A stretch of 64,000 nucleotides of DNA from JBBQZO01 sp038207625 (GCA_038207625.1 JBBQZO010000007.1:62001-126000), one strand, 5' to 3'. Positions 42,905-56,383 are shown, counted from the stretch's first letter. Numbers and translations are program-made. Notes: generated by a model not told the origin, from the sequence alone.

Positions 42905-42948
42905 CCGGTGAGAGGGCGCGTGCGCAGCGCACGCGTCGATCTCCCCGG
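42905..42948. terminator. long GC hairpin between the ntrYX block and the DUF3567 gene
   Basis: A core stem CGCGTGCGC-A-GCGCACGCG (42917-42935) lies inside CCGG/CCGG and GAG/CTC pairs, followed by ATTTTC. Likely a terminator or message-end hairpin; the T-tract is short. Confidence 0.45.
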
Positions 42949-42965
42949 ATTTTCTGGGAACGGCC

Positions 42966-43223
42966 ATGAACATGATCTATAACAGCGAGCAATACAGCGT
43001 CGTCGAATTCGGCGCCGACCGCGATCTGGAGGCGCTGCGTTTCGGCGGCTACGAGATCGTCGACAAGTCGGGCCAGCGCGAAACGTTCATCGGCGGCGAA
43101 CTGGCGCGCTCGTTCCGGCGCAACGTCAACCGCTTGATCGCCAGCGAGCCGACGGTCGACCAAATTGACGAGTTCCTGGGAGGCTATGATGCCTTGATGA
43201 GCCAGCCCGTGCTGCTCCACTGA
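42966..43223 (+). CDS. DUF3567 family protein
   Basis: 85 aa acidic protein beginning MNMIYNSEQYSVVEFG and containing GGYEIVDKSGQRETFIGG, features of the DUF3567 family found almost only in betaproteobacteria. Function unknown. It stands alone after a hairpin and converges with the transglutaminase-like gene. Confidence 0.85.
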   Translation: MNMIYNSEQYSVVEFGADRDLEALRFGGYEIVDKSGQRETFIGGELARSFRRNVNRLIASEPTVDQIDEFLGGYDALMSQPVLLH

Positions 43224-43246
43224 GGTGCGTTTGGCCGTGCCGCCGA

Positions 43247-45082
43247 CTAGCGCTGTTGAAACGTCAGCTGAGTGACCAGGTCGCCGATGATGCGTCCATA
43301 ATTGGCGGCGAGCGCCGTGACATCGCGGGCAGTGCATACTGCCCGTTCCGCGTGGCTCGCGTAGCGCCGCGCGATCACGATCGCGCCCGCCTCGCTGCGG
43401 TAGCTGGACGTGAAGTCCAGACCTTGCGCGTGGACGGAAACAGCTTCGGGCAGTTTGCGCAGGCGCAGCCCGGACGGGAGCAGGATGCGGATGGTTTCCT
43501 CGAACGCCTGCGGGTTGCACGGCCGGGCCAGATCGGGCGGCAAGGTGACCGACGCCGCATACGCAGTTGCTAACGGGGACAGTAGCGACGAGGCCATCGC
43601 GGTGCTGCGCAGCGCGTCGCTGCCCGACATGGTCAGGAAATTTTTCCTGTGGTGCGTCTGGCGCGCCCGGTAGGTGAGGTCGGCACCGTTGACGTTGCCC
43701 GCTTCGATATCGGAGACGGTGTCGCTGTCGATGCCCAGGTTGCGATGATTCGGTCGGGACGTGCGCCACAGCTGACGCATCGATTCGGCCGCGGCGCCGC
43801 TGGCGCTGACGCGATAGACCAGGTCCGCTGCACCGTCGGCGCCCAGCGTCACCGTCGCATCGACCGTCGTGACGTTGATCTGTGTGACCGGGGTGTGGCC
43901 CAGTTGCCCGCTCTTGGTCAGCAGCGTCGGCTTGCCCAGATCGCCTTGCGGCAGGAAGCCCGCCGACACGGTCGCCGCCGTCGAATCGAGGTAGAGATCG
44001 AGCGCGGGAATATAGGTGATCACATGGTCGAGCACGCCCAGGCCGGGCACCGTCGGCAGCGCATACGCGGTGCCGGAATTGATCAGCGCCTGGCTGCTGT
44101 CGATGCCGACGGCGCTGAGCAAGGCTTCCAGCAAGCCGGCGTGATCTTTGCAGTCGCCGTAGCGATGCTCGGCCACCTGTTCGGCCGGATGCGGCACCAG
44201 GCCGCCGACGCCGACGTAGACGGCGACGTAGCGCACGTTCTTGCGCACCCATTCGCTAAGCGCCAATGCGCGTGCGCGCGGATCGCGCTGATCGCCAATG
44301 ATCGATTGCGCCAGCGCGATCAGGCGTGGCGTGGCGCTGGCCTTGTCGGCCACGCCGCGCTGGTAGGCGCGGCCAAGCTCGGCATAGTCCTGCATCGTCG
44401 TCAGGGCCAGCCGATCACCGTAGTCCAGGTAGGAGACGGCGCGCAGGTCGAATCCGTCCTGGCCGTGGCCCCGGTAATCGTAACGGTACAGCCGGCGCCC
44501 GGCCGGCGCCGGCAGCGACGTCGCCGCGTAGCCGCGCGCATCAGCATACAGCGGCAAGGTGGCGGGCAGGTCGACGATCACGCTGACCTGATGGTAGCCG
44601 TATTTCGAGGGCACGCTCAGCTTGGTGAAGTGCCCGGGGAACAGCGGCGTGCTCTCGCGCATGCGCGCAGTCATCAGCAGGCGGTCGCCCACTTCCACCT
44701 GGGGGAAAATCACCGTTTTGATGCGCATGTCCTGAAACATGGCGGCGCCGGCCAAATGCGCTTCTTCCTGCTCGCGGATCTGGTCCGGGCCGACGGGCAC
44801 GCGCCGGCCATCCGGTTTCTCTGTATATGCTTCGACGATATCGAGCGTGTCGAGGCTGCGGTTGTAGCTCAAGGACTGCTGTGCTTCGGCGTCGACGGCG
44901 CGCGCGTCGTTAATTTGCAATGCCAATTGGCGCGTCATGCTCCAGGTGCCGTCGGGATTGACCACATAGTGTTCGATGTCCTTGTCGATCGTCGCCGAGG
45001 TGTCCAACTCGGCGTTGGCGGTGCCGGCGAACGCCAGCCAGGCTGTCAGGGCGATCAGGGCGTTGCGTGCAGGTGTGCGCAT
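43247..45082 (-). CDS. exported DUF3857/transglutaminase-like protein
   Basis: 611 aa with a signal peptide (residues 1-24, ending ANA). The N-terminal DUF3857 beta domain is followed by a transglutaminase-like domain with catalytic Cys in RYGDCKDHAGLLEALL and a distal His/Asp in the GVLDHVITYIPALDLYLDST block. Such proteins are periplasmic and of unclear substrate, perhaps peptide crosslinking or hydrolysis. Monocistronic, divergent from the amidotransferase gene. Confidence 0.85.
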   Translation of the reverse strand: MRTPARNALIALTAWLAFAGTANAELDTSATIDKDIEHYVVNPDGTWSMTRQLALQINDARAVDAEAQQSLSYNRSLDTLDIVEAYTEKPDGRRVPVGPDQIREQEEAHLAGAAMFQDMRIKTVIFPQVEVGDRLLMTARMRESTPLFPGHFTKLSVPSKYGYHQVSVIVDLPATLPLYADARGYAATSLPAPAGRRLYRYDYRGHGQDGFDLRAVSYLDYGDRLALTTMQDYAELGRAYQRGVADKASATPRLIALAQSIIGDQRDPRARALALSEWVRKNVRYVAVYVGVGGLVPHPAEQVAEHRYGDCKDHAGLLEALLSAVGIDSSQALINSGTAYALPTVPGLGVLDHVITYIPALDLYLDSTAATVSAGFLPQGDLGKPTLLTKSGQLGHTPVTQINVTTVDATVTLGADGAADLVYRVSASGAAAESMRQLWRTSRPNHRNLGIDSDTVSDIEAGNVNGADLTYRARQTHHRKNFLTMSGSDALRSTAMASSLLSPLATAYAASVTLPPDLARPCNPQAFEETIRILLPSGLRLRKLPEAVSVHAQGLDFTSSYRSEAGAIVIARRYASHAERAVCTARDVTALAANYGRIIGDLVTQLTFQQR

Positions 45083-45265
45083 GGGGTGGCCAAGTGGCGT
45101 GGGAATCGGAATGTGGCGAAAAATTCAAGTATAGATGATGCGCCATGTCTGGTGCTGATGCCAGCAATGAACGTTGCGCGCGCGCGGCGTTGTCTGTGCC
45201 GCCGCGACGCGACGGCTCCCGTCGTATGCTATGGTGTGCTGTCGTCGTCGCTACCTGTTGAGCTT

Positions 45266-46030
45266 ATGTGCCAGTTACTCGGAATGAACTGCAATGTCCC
45301 CACTGACATTGTCTTTAGCTTTACCGGCTTCGCCCAGCGCGGCGGGCGTACCGACACCCACCATGATGGCTGGGGTATCGCCTTTTTTGAGGGCGCCGGC
45401 GTGCGCCATTTCGTCGATCACCAGGCCGCCGTCGATTCGCCCGTCGCCGAGCTGATCAAGCGTTATCCGATCAAGTCGCAAAACGTCATCGCCCACATCC
45501 GCAAGGCCACCCAGGGGCAGGTTGCGCTGGAGAATTGTCATCCCTTCGTGCGCGAGCTGTGGGGCCGCTACTGGGTGTTCGCCCACAACGGCGACCTGAA
45601 AGACTTCGCGCCCACGCTCAACGGCCCGTACCGGCCGGTGGGCAACACCGACAGCGAGCTGGCGTTTTGTTTCCTGCTGCAAGAGCTGCGCGCGCGCTTT
45701 GGCGACGTGGCGCCCGAGCGGACGGCGTTGCGCGCGGTGCTGGCCGAGCTGGTGCAGGCGATCGCCGCGCACGGCACCTTTAACCTGATGCTCTCGAGCG
45801 GGGCGGAACTGTTCGCCCACTGCTCGACCAAGCTGTATTACATCGTGCGCCAGCATCCCTTCGTCACCGCCAGTTTGTCCGACGAGGATGTCAGCGTCGA
45901 CTTCGCCGACCTGACCACGCCGAACGACCGGGTGGCCATCATTGTCACGGAACCGTTGACCACCAATGAACGCTGGACGGCATTCGCTCCCGGCGAACTG
46001 CGATTGTTTGTTGATGGCGCGCCGCAATAA
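45266..46030 (+). CDS. class II glutamine amidotransferase (YafJ-like)
   Basis: 254 aa. After removal of Met the N-terminal Cys (MCQLLGMNC) is the nucleophile of an Ntn-type glutaminase. Blocks RGGRTDTHHDGWGIAFF, HIRKATQG and FAHNGDL are family-typical. A stand-alone glutaminase domain of YafJ type; the ammonia acceptor is unknown. The frame is open far upstream without coding character; ATG 45266 is fixed by the catalytic Cys. Confidence 0.92.
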   Translation: MCQLLGMNCNVPTDIVFSFTGFAQRGGRTDTHHDGWGIAFFEGAGVRHFVDHQAAVDSPVAELIKRYPIKSQNVIAHIRKATQGQVALENCHPFVRELWGRYWVFAHNGDLKDFAPTLNGPYRPVGNTDSELAFCFLLQELRARFGDVAPERTALRAVLAELVQAIAAHGTFNLMLSSGAELFAHCSTKLYYIVRQHPFVTASLSDEDVSVDFADLTTPNDRVAIIVTEPLTTNERWTAFAPGELRLFVDGAPQ

Positions 46031-46182
46031 GTGTTGCTGGAAAGAGTTTAATTCATGATTTGATAACAAACTGCCCCATCGTGAAAGCAATGGGGTAAAG
46101 TACGGCTTATTGTAGGCTTTGAACCTTGGCGCACTGTGCTAATAACGCTAGTTTGGCGCCGCCTGACGTGAATGATGATTTG

Positions 46183-47463
46183 ATGAGCGCTCCCTCCACA
46201 CCTGAAACCGATTCGCGTCCATTGCGCGTGCGCGAATTTTATCTGGGCCGCCAGCCCATTCTGGACCGCAATCAAGCGCTGTTCGGCTACGAGCTGCTGT
46301 TTCGCAACGCCCCGGTCGGGCCGGCCAACATCGTCACCGACCTGTCGGCGACGGCGGCGGTGATCGCGCACGCCTCGCAGTTGGGCCTGGAAAAAGTGAT
46401 TGGCGACGCGCTCGGTTTCGTCAACGTCGACGCTGAAGTGCTGATGAGCGACATCTTCGTGTTCCTGCCGCGCGACAAGGTGGTGCTGGAAATTGTCGAA
46501 ACGATGAAGGTGACGCCGGACATCCTGACGCGCATCGAGGAACTGGCCAGCCATGGATTCAAGTTCGCGCTCGATGATGTGATCACCGATTCGGACGACG
46601 TGCTGCGTCTGCTGCCGATGATCGAGTACGTCAAGCTGGACTTGCGCGACATGCCCCTGTCGGCCTTGCTCAAGCTGGCACCGCGTTTCAAGCAGGACAA
46701 GAAGAAACTGTTGGCCGAAAAGGTCGAAACACGCGAGGAATTTGCGACCTGCCTGGACCTGGGCTTCGACTATTTCCAGGGCTATTATTTTGCCCAGCCT
46801 TTGGTGATGAGCGGGCGCAAGCTGTCGCCGTCGCAACTGGCGGTGATGCAGCTGATGACGCTGGTCACGTCGGACGCCGACAATATCGAGATCGAACGGG
46901 CCGTCAAGCGCGACGTGTCGCTGGCGCTCAATCTGCTGCGCCTGGTCAACACGCCGGCCGTGGGGGCGCGTCAGCGCATCGACTCGCTCAGCCAAGCGGT
47001 CACGGTGCTGGGCCGACGCCAGTTGCAGCGCTGGCTGCAAATCATGTTGTACGCCGAGCCGGCCAAACGGGGCCACAGCATGACGCCGCTGTTGATGCTG
47101 GCCACCACGCGCGGGCGCATGCTCGAACTACTGGCGCTGCGGCTGCGTCCGAACCATCGCAACGTCGGCGATATCGCGTTCACGGTCGGCATCATGTCGC
47201 TGATGGACACGCTGTTCGGCCTGCCGATGGCCGAGATCGTCACCCAGATCCCCGTCATCGACGACGTCGCCAATGCGCTGTTGTACCGCACCGGTTTCTT
47301 CGGCGAACTGCTGCGCCTGTCCGAGTGCATCGAGCGCATCGACCAGAATGAGGACGACGTCATGCCCACGCTGCGCGAACTGGAGATGTCGGCCGAGGAT
47401 CTGGTCGATATCGAGATGTCCGCCTTCGAATGGAGCGATACGGTCGTTCGCTACGCCGTTTAA
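46183..47463 (+). CDS. EAL/HDOD signalling protein (YuxH-like)
   Basis: 426 aa: N-terminal EAL-like domain (FYLGRQPILDRNQALFGYELLFR) and C-terminal HDOD domain (about residues 215-400). The EAL signature is degenerate: ELLFR replaces the EALxR core and several metal ligands are missing, so c-di-GMP hydrolysis is unlikely and it may act as a binding effector. ATG 46183 is chosen; a GTG at 46168 is possible. Preceded by about 150 AT-rich bases that probably hold the promoter. Confidence 0.85.
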   Translation: MSAPSTPETDSRPLRVREFYLGRQPILDRNQALFGYELLFRNAPVGPANIVTDLSATAAVIAHASQLGLEKVIGDALGFVNVDAEVLMSDIFVFLPRDKVVLEIVETMKVTPDILTRIEELASHGFKFALDDVITDSDDVLRLLPMIEYVKLDLRDMPLSALLKLAPRFKQDKKKLLAEKVETREEFATCLDLGFDYFQGYYFAQPLVMSGRKLSPSQLAVMQLMTLVTSDADNIEIERAVKRDVSLALNLLRLVNTPAVGARQRIDSLSQAVTVLGRRQLQRWLQIMLYAEPAKRGHSMTPLLMLATTRGRMLELLALRLRPNHRNVGDIAFTVGIMSLMDTLFGLPMAEIVTQIPVIDDVANALLYRTGFFGELLRLSECIERIDQNEDDVMPTLRELEMSAEDLVDIEMSAFEWSDTVVRYAV

Positions 47464-47515
47464 GGCACAGCCGACAGCGCGGGCGCGTTCGCAATGGGCG
47501 CGCCGCACGGACGCG

Positions 47516-47610
47516 CAACAAGCAGCATCGGCGCAAACAAGCAGCATCGGCGCAAACAAGCAGCGTCGGCACAAACAAGCAGCGTCGGCACAAACAAGCG
47601 ACATCGGCGC
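47516..47610. repeat. five tandem copies of a 19-base unit
   Basis: Unit AAACAAGCAGCATCGGCGC repeated head to tail at 47516, 47535, 47554, 47573 and 47592, with one to three changes per copy. It lies in the gap between the EAL/HDOD gene and the terminator. Contiguous copies without spacers exclude a CRISPR array; this is a minisatellite. Confidence 0.85.
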
Positions 47611-47617
47611 ACGCCAC

Positions 47618-47655
47618 AGCGGCGTTCCGATCCAGACGGAACGCCGCTTTGCTTT
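47618..47655. terminator. Rho-independent terminator
   Basis: A 12-bp perfect stem, AGCGGCGTTCCG (47618-47629) and CGGAACGCCGCT (47637-47648), with a seven-base loop and TTGCTTT tail. It terminates the EAL/HDOD transcript and could also serve the converging SPW gene. Confidence 0.85.
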
Positions 47656-47662
47656 CAGGGCT

Positions 47663-48046
47663 TCACATTTGCCCGCTAGTCCCAGTGCCACTCCATTGCT
47701 CGTGCAGTTCCGGATCGCTGCGCAATTCCCACAGCGCCAGGATCAGCACAGCCAGGCCGACGATCACTTCATTGAGCATCACCGTGCGTTGTTCCGCCAC
47801 TTTCAGCACCCACGGCGAGATGGCGACCCATATACCGACGAGCAAGTTCAGCACGACCGCCCACACATAGGTCTTGTACAGGTCAAAGGCGGCCAGTAGC
47901 GCAATGACGGCGCCGGCGATCAAGGCATTGATGGCCGTTGCGGAGTCAAGTGCATATCCGTATACCCACGGCGTGACGAACTGCCACAAGCCGAGCAGCA
48001 GAATGACTTGATCTTGCCATCGTTTGGTCGAAAGATGCATAGCCAT
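47663..48046 (-). CDS. SPW-repeat membrane protein
   Basis: 127 aa with four transmembrane helices and the two SPW-type repeats, LLGLWQFVTPWVYGYA and LLVGIWVAISPWVLKV, each ending in a Trp-containing motif. SPW proteins are of unknown function. ATG 48046 follows a strong GGGAGG; an ATG four codons upstream lies within that site and is unlikely. Converges with the EAL/HDOD gene; the 271 bases to its right hold the divergent promoters. Confidence 0.85.
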   Translation of the reverse strand: MAMHLSTKRWQDQVILLLGLWQFVTPWVYGYALDSATAINALIAGAVIALLAAFDLYKTYVWAVVLNLLVGIWVAISPWVLKVAEQRTVMLNEVIVGLAVLILALWELRSDPELHEQWSGTGTSGQM

Positions 48047-48317
48047 ATTTCCTCCCATTCAAGGTCGCCGTGGTGCGTCAGAAGCCGGTGTTGTCGCCAC
48101 CGCGCCACCGCCCAGGCCTTGCACATTTAGGCTGAAAAGCGAGGCGAAAGTTCATGGTTTCTCGAGATCGGCGCAGCGCCGCATGACGTTTGTCACCTGA
48201 AACTGGTGGCGTTCGGCCATGGCGCCGTTGGCTGCACTGCTGGACAATGTGTCCACACCTTCGGTGCGCCACGCGGCCTTTTGCTGCTTGCCACCTTGTA
48301 TCGATACGGGACCCATC

Positions 48318-49259
48318 ATGGCATCTGTTTTACTCAGTGTTAACAAGCTAACGAAGTCGTTCGGCCCGCGTTGCGCCGTCGATGCGGTGTCGTTCCAGGT
48401 CCAGCGCGGCCAGACGGTGGGCCTGATCGGACCGAACGGGGCCGGCAAGTCGACCACGGTGAGCATGATCTGCGGCTTGTTGCGGCCCGATCAAGGCAGC
48501 GCGGTGCTCGACGGCATCACCATCGGCGCCGGCCAGAACGCGGCCAAGCGCATGATCGGTTTCGTGCCGCAAGACCTGGCCCTGTACGAGGATTTGTCGG
48601 CGCGTGAAAACCTCAAATTGTTCGCCGCGCTGTACGGCATCAAGGGCGCGGCCCAGACCGCGCGCTGCGATGCGGTGCTCGAGCTGGTCAAGCTGAACGA
48701 GCGGGCCGCCGACAAGCCGAGCACGTTTTCGGGCGGCATGAAGCGGCGCTTGAACATCGCCGCCGCGCTGATGCACGATCCGCAACTGCTGATCCTCGAC
48801 GAGCCGACCGTCGGGGTCGATCCGCAAAGTCGCAATGCGATCTTCGACACGCTCGAAACCTTGAAGGGCATGGGCCGCTCGCTGATCTACACCAGCCACT
48901 ACATGGAGGAGGTGGAGCGGCTGGCCGACCATATCGTCATCATCGACCATGGCAAAGTGCTGGCCGACGAAACCCCGGCCGCGTTGTTCAAGCGCCTGCC
49001 GGCCCAGGCCGCACTGCGGATCGAGTTGGCGGCGCCGCTCGACGGTGCGCTGCTGGCGGCGCTGGGCGCGCTGCCCGGCGTGAATTCGGTGCAGGCCGAC
49101 CCGCACGGACTGAACATCGGCTTGTCCGCTCCCGAACACGCGCTCGGCGTGATGGGCGCCCTGGAGCGCGCGCGCTGCCCCGTCAGCCATTTCGCCACCG
49201 CCAAGACCAATCTGGAAGACATCTTCCTCAACTTGACCGGGCGCAGCCTGCGCGACTGA
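48318..49259 (+). CDS. ABC-2 type exporter ATP-binding protein
   Basis: 313 aa ATPase with Walker A GPNGAGKST, signature TFSGGMKRR, Walker B LLILDEPTVGVD and H-loop TSHYMEE, plus the C-terminal DUF4162-like tail of multidrug/polymer exporters (NodI/CcmA-like). Paired with the permease 30 bases downstream. The substrate is unknown. ATG 48318 is fixed by the conserved N-terminus VNKLTKSFG. Confidence 0.93.
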   Translation: MASVLLSVNKLTKSFGPRCAVDAVSFQVQRGQTVGLIGPNGAGKSTTVSMICGLLRPDQGSAVLDGITIGAGQNAAKRMIGFVPQDLALYEDLSARENLKLFAALYGIKGAAQTARCDAVLELVKLNERAADKPSTFSGGMKRRLNIAAALMHDPQLLILDEPTVGVDPQSRNAIFDTLETLKGMGRSLIYTSHYMEEVERLADHIVIIDHGKVLADETPAALFKRLPAQAALRIELAAPLDGALLAALGALPGVNSVQADPHGLNIGLSAPEHALGVMGALERARCPVSHFATAKTNLEDIFLNLTGRSLRD

Positions 49260-49289
49260 TCCGCCGCCGCCCCTTAGACTGGAACCGAC

Positions 49290-50594
49290 ATGACCTCATT
49301 TTTCGCTTTGATACGTAAAGACCTGCTCCTGTATGTCTCTGACAGACGGGCCCTGATACTCAACATCATGATGCCGGTGATGCTGGCCTCGTTTTTCGGC
49401 TTCCTGTTCGGCGGCTCGGGCGACAGCAAGACCAGCAAGATCGAGGTGGCGCTGGTGCTGCAAGACACCAGCGACACCGGCAAGAAAATCGCCGCCGGCC
49501 TGCGCGCCGACGCGGCCCTGAAGGTCAGCGATCTGACACTGGAAGCAGCCGAAACGCAGGTGCGTGAAGGCAAACTGAAGGCCGCCATCGTCATCCCGCA
49601 AGGCTTTGGCAACGCGGCCGGTGGTGCCTTGTTCGGCGCCGGCAAGAAACCGGCGATCGACCTGTTGTACGATCCGTCCCAAAAGGCGGTGCTGGCGATG
49701 GTGCGCGGCATGCTGACGCAGCAAGTGATGCAGATCGTCAGCGCCGACATGTTCGGCGGCAAGGGCGGCCAGGACTGGACCGAAAAGAGCTTGCAGACGA
49801 TCGACACGCGCAGCGCCAGCGACCCCGACAGCATGGCCTTGAAGGATTTCCTGGGCAGCCTGAAGACCTACCAGGCGCGCGTGCCAAACAAGCCGGTCGG
49901 CGCCACCGACGCCAAGGCCGGCGCCGCGCCGGGCGGGCTGGCGATGCCGTTTTCGACCAGCGAGCGGGCCGTCATATCGAGCAGCGCCGAGGCCGGCTAC
50001 AACGGCTACGCCCATTCGTTTGCCGGCATGAGCGTGCAGTTCATCCTGTTCATGGGCATCAACATGGGGATCGAAATCCTGCTGGCGCGCCGCAGCGGCA
50101 TCTGGAACCGTTTGCTGGCCGCTCCCGTGTCGCTGATGCAGGTGTTGCTGGCGCGCGCCGCCTCGGCCGCGCTGATCGCGCTGGGACTGCTGACGGTGAT
50201 CTTCCTGTGCGCGATGGTGATCTTCAAGGTGCAGATCAGCAACGTGCTCGGCTTCTTCTGCGTCGGCGCGGGCTTCGCCCTGATGACGGCCGCCTTCGGC
50301 CTGTTGATCGCCGCCTTCGGCAAGACCCCGGAAGCGGCGCGCGGCCTGGCCGTGTTCGCTACCTTGATTATGGTGATGCTGGGCGGCGCCTGGGTGCCAT
50401 CGTTCGTGTTTCCCGAGTGGATACAGTCGGTGACGGTGGTCATTCCGGCCCGCTGGGCGGTGGACGGTTTCGACGCCGTCACCTGGCGCGGTCTGGGCCT
50501 GGAGGTGGCACTGCGCGCGGCGCTGGTGCAACTGGGATTCGCCGCGCTGTTCGGCTCACTCGCGATCTGGAAGTTTAATCGAGAGCAACAGTAG
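49290..50594 (+). CDS. ABC-2 type exporter permease
   Basis: 434 aa: one N-terminal helix (LILNIMMPVMLASFFGFLFGG), a large periplasmic domain (about residues 50-245), then five helices (MGINMGIEILL to the C-terminus). This is the YhhJ/DrrB-like layout of drug or lipid exporters. Transcribed with the preceding ATPase. No membrane-fusion partner is adjacent. Confidence 0.9.
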   Translation: MTSFFALIRKDLLLYVSDRRALILNIMMPVMLASFFGFLFGGSGDSKTSKIEVALVLQDTSDTGKKIAAGLRADAALKVSDLTLEAAETQVREGKLKAAIVIPQGFGNAAGGALFGAGKKPAIDLLYDPSQKAVLAMVRGMLTQQVMQIVSADMFGGKGGQDWTEKSLQTIDTRSASDPDSMALKDFLGSLKTYQARVPNKPVGATDAKAGAAPGGLAMPFSTSERAVISSSAEAGYNGYAHSFAGMSVQFILFMGINMGIEILLARRSGIWNRLLAAPVSLMQVLLARAASAALIALGLLTVIFLCAMVIFKVQISNVLGFFCVGAGFALMTAAFGLLIAAFGKTPEAARGLAVFATLIMVMLGGAWVPSFVFPEWIQSVTVVIPARWAVDGFDAVTWRGLGLEVALRAALVQLGFAALFGSLAIWKFNREQQ

Positions 50595-51330
50595 ACGTTG
50601 TTTTTAATTGCCGGCTGTAAAGATTTCTGAAAAAATGACGTTAGTAAATACAAGACCGGCGCTACGGTGCCGGATTGTCGAAGTTTGTCATTTTTCCCAG
50701 GTTGGCAACAGATGTCTCAATCCATACAGTCCCTGCTCGCGGCCTCAGTCAACCGTGTGATCCGGCAAGTCTATCCGGACGATTACTGTTCGTTGTGCCA
50801 TGTGTATGCGATCGTCGGTGCCAACCTGATCAGCATCGTGCTGGGCCGGGTGTACCGTCCGGTCGCCGGGCTGGCCCTGATCGACTGCGGCGGCGAGTAC
50901 ATGCAGATGCTCGACAACAGCGCGTTTGCCAATCCGGCCGGCGGCGCCTTCCACTGCTGGATAGAATCGGCCGATGCGAGCTTCCTGGAGACCGAGGTGG
51001 TCGACCTGACGTTTCGCCACAATCACGAATACGCGCTGAAGAACGGCTTGCCGTGGCGCCTGCCGGTTCCGCCTGACTTTCTGTGGGGACCGCACAGCGA
51101 GCTGGTGGTGAATGCGGCGCTGGACGCGCTGCCGGCTGCTTTTCCGGACGGCAGCTTGTGGCTGCGCGAAACCGACGAAGGCTGGGACTGGATGACGCGC
51201 CACCTGGCCGAGCACATGAACGCCTACGTCGAGCTGACCGCGCAGGCGCTCAAAGCGCTCAACGAGAGCCTGCCGCCCGGCTCGACACTGCTTGAGCCGG
51301 CCATGCCGGAGCGCGCGTCGGAGCCGCCGC

Positions 51331-55125
<3,795 letters not shown>

Positions 55126-55239
55126 CGACGTTCTTTCAATTGGAGCGGGGAAGTGCAGCACTGGCTGGCCCTGCGGGGCCGGTCTAAAATTATACGACAT
55201 CAGATGGGTTTGATTTTCCGGCCGTCCTAATGCCAACAC

Positions 55240-55262
55240 ATTTGTGCAAAAAATGCACAAAT
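55240..55262. promoter_or_regulatory. perfect 9-bp palindrome, possible operator
   Basis: ATTTGTGCA-AAAAA-TGCACAAAT, an AT-rich operator-like inverted repeat in the divergent region between metH and the isochorismatase-like gene, 76 bases before the latter. Symmetry and spacing suit a dimeric repressor. The regulator is unknown. Confidence 0.5.
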
Positions 55263-55338
55263 CATGTGTCGACGGATGGCTGTTCGTGCATTTGGCGGCG
55301 AATTACGATGGGAATACTTCACTTTTAAGGAGATTTCC

Positions 55339-55959
55339 ATGACTCAGACCCTGCGCCAGATCAGCGCCGCCCCCGTCGCCACGCGGCTCGAACGCGCCAG
55401 CTGCGCGCTGCTGCTGATCGACTTCCAGAACGAATACTTCAGCGGACGCCTGCCGATTCCGGACGGCGCGTCCGCGCTGGCCAATGCCGCGCGTTTGATG
55501 CGGCACGCCGACGCGCATGGCATGCCGGTGTTCCACATCGTGCACGTGGGCGCGGCCGGTGGCGCGCTGTTCGCCGACGGCAGCGCGATGGCGCAAAGTC
55601 ACCCCGAGCTCAGTGCGGCGCCGCAGCATCAGCTGCTGTGCAAGAACACCACCAGCAGTTTCGCCAGCACCGACTTGCACGCGCAACTGCAGGCGCGCTC
55701 GATCAAGACGCTGCTGGTGGCAGGGCTGATGACGCACAACTGCGTGGCCAGCGTAGCGCACGACGCGCGCACCTTCGGAGCCGCCAGTTACCAGGTGATC
55801 GTCGCGGCCGACGCGTGCGCCACGCGCGCCATCGCGCGCTGGGACGGCGGCGTGAGCGACCATCGTACGCTGCACGAGCAGACCCTGGTCGGGCTGGCCG
55901 ACAATCTGGCCCAGGTGATGCGCAGCGCCGACATCCTCGCCTTGCCGGTGGAGGCTTGA
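55339..55959 (+). CDS. isochorismatase-like cysteine hydrolase
   Basis: 206 aa with the family triad: D28 in LLLIDFQNEYF, a Lys in LLCKNTTSSF and C135 in AGLMTHNCVAS preceded by a cis-peptide region. Such enzymes hydrolyse amides (nicotinamidase-like) or isochorismate; the substrate is not inferable. A strong AAGGAG precedes ATG 55339. The tautomerase gene begins two bases after its stop, so they form an operon, possibly controlled by the palindrome at 55240. Confidence 0.88.
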   Translation: MTQTLRQISAAPVATRLERASCALLLIDFQNEYFSGRLPIPDGASALANAARLMRHADAHGMPVFHIVHVGAAGGALFADGSAMAQSHPELSAAPQHQLLCKNTTSSFASTDLHAQLQARSIKTLLVAGLMTHNCVASVAHDARTFGAASYQVIVAADACATRAIARWDGGVSDHRTLHEQTLVGLADNLAQVMRSADILALPVEA

Positions 55960-55961
55960 CC

Positions 55962-56375
55962 ATGCCAATCCTGAACCTGACCCTGTCGATCGTCCCCAGC
56001 GCAGAACTAGCGGGCGCGCTCGCCGCCGCCCTGACCGACTTGACAGCGCTGCACCTGCACAAGAATCCGGAGCTGACCGCCGTCGCGCTGAGCAGCGTCG
56101 CGCCGGCCAACTGGCACATCGGCGCGCGCCCGCTGGCGCAGCACGGCAAGACCAGCTTTTACCTGAGCATCGTGGTCAGCGCCGGAACCAACACGCCGGA
56201 GCAGAAAAGCGCGTTCATCGCGGCGGTCTTCGCTGCACTGGCGGCACTGCTGGGGGAGGTGCACCCGACCAGCTACATCCGGGTCGACGACGCACACCCG
56301 GACAGCTGGGGTTATGGCGGCCAGACGCAGCACCAGCGCGCCGGCGCGGCCGCGCGCGCCAAGGCCGGCGTCTGA
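55962..56375 (+). CDS. tautomerase-superfamily protein
   Basis: 137 aa. After Met removal Pro-1 (MPILNLTLSI) is the expected catalytic base of 4-oxalocrotonate tautomerase-type enzymes, and the double beta-alpha-beta halves fit an MIF-like length. A GGYGGQT-like tail follows. Co-transcribed with the isochorismatase-like hydrolase; together they might act on an unsaturated keto acid or amide, which is inference. Confidence 0.75.
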   Translation: MPILNLTLSIVPSAELAGALAAALTDLTALHLHKNPELTAVALSSVAPANWHIGARPLAQHGKTSFYLSIVVSAGTNTPEQKSAFIAAVFAALAALLGEVHPTSYIRVDDAHPDSWGYGGQTQHQRAGAAARAKAGV

Positions 56376-56383
56376 CAGGCCGG

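Noticed and set aside
43649..45265. Long 5' extension of the glutamine amidotransferase frame
   Set aside because: The catalytic Cys must be N-terminal, fixing the start at 45266; the extension lies opposite the transglutaminase-like gene.
47516..47610. Short direct repeats considered as a CRISPR array
   Set aside because: Units are contiguous with no spacers and there are no cas genes.
55126..55238. Looked for a cobalamin riboswitch upstream of metH
   Set aside because: The gap is too short and no B12-box-like conserved core could be recognised.
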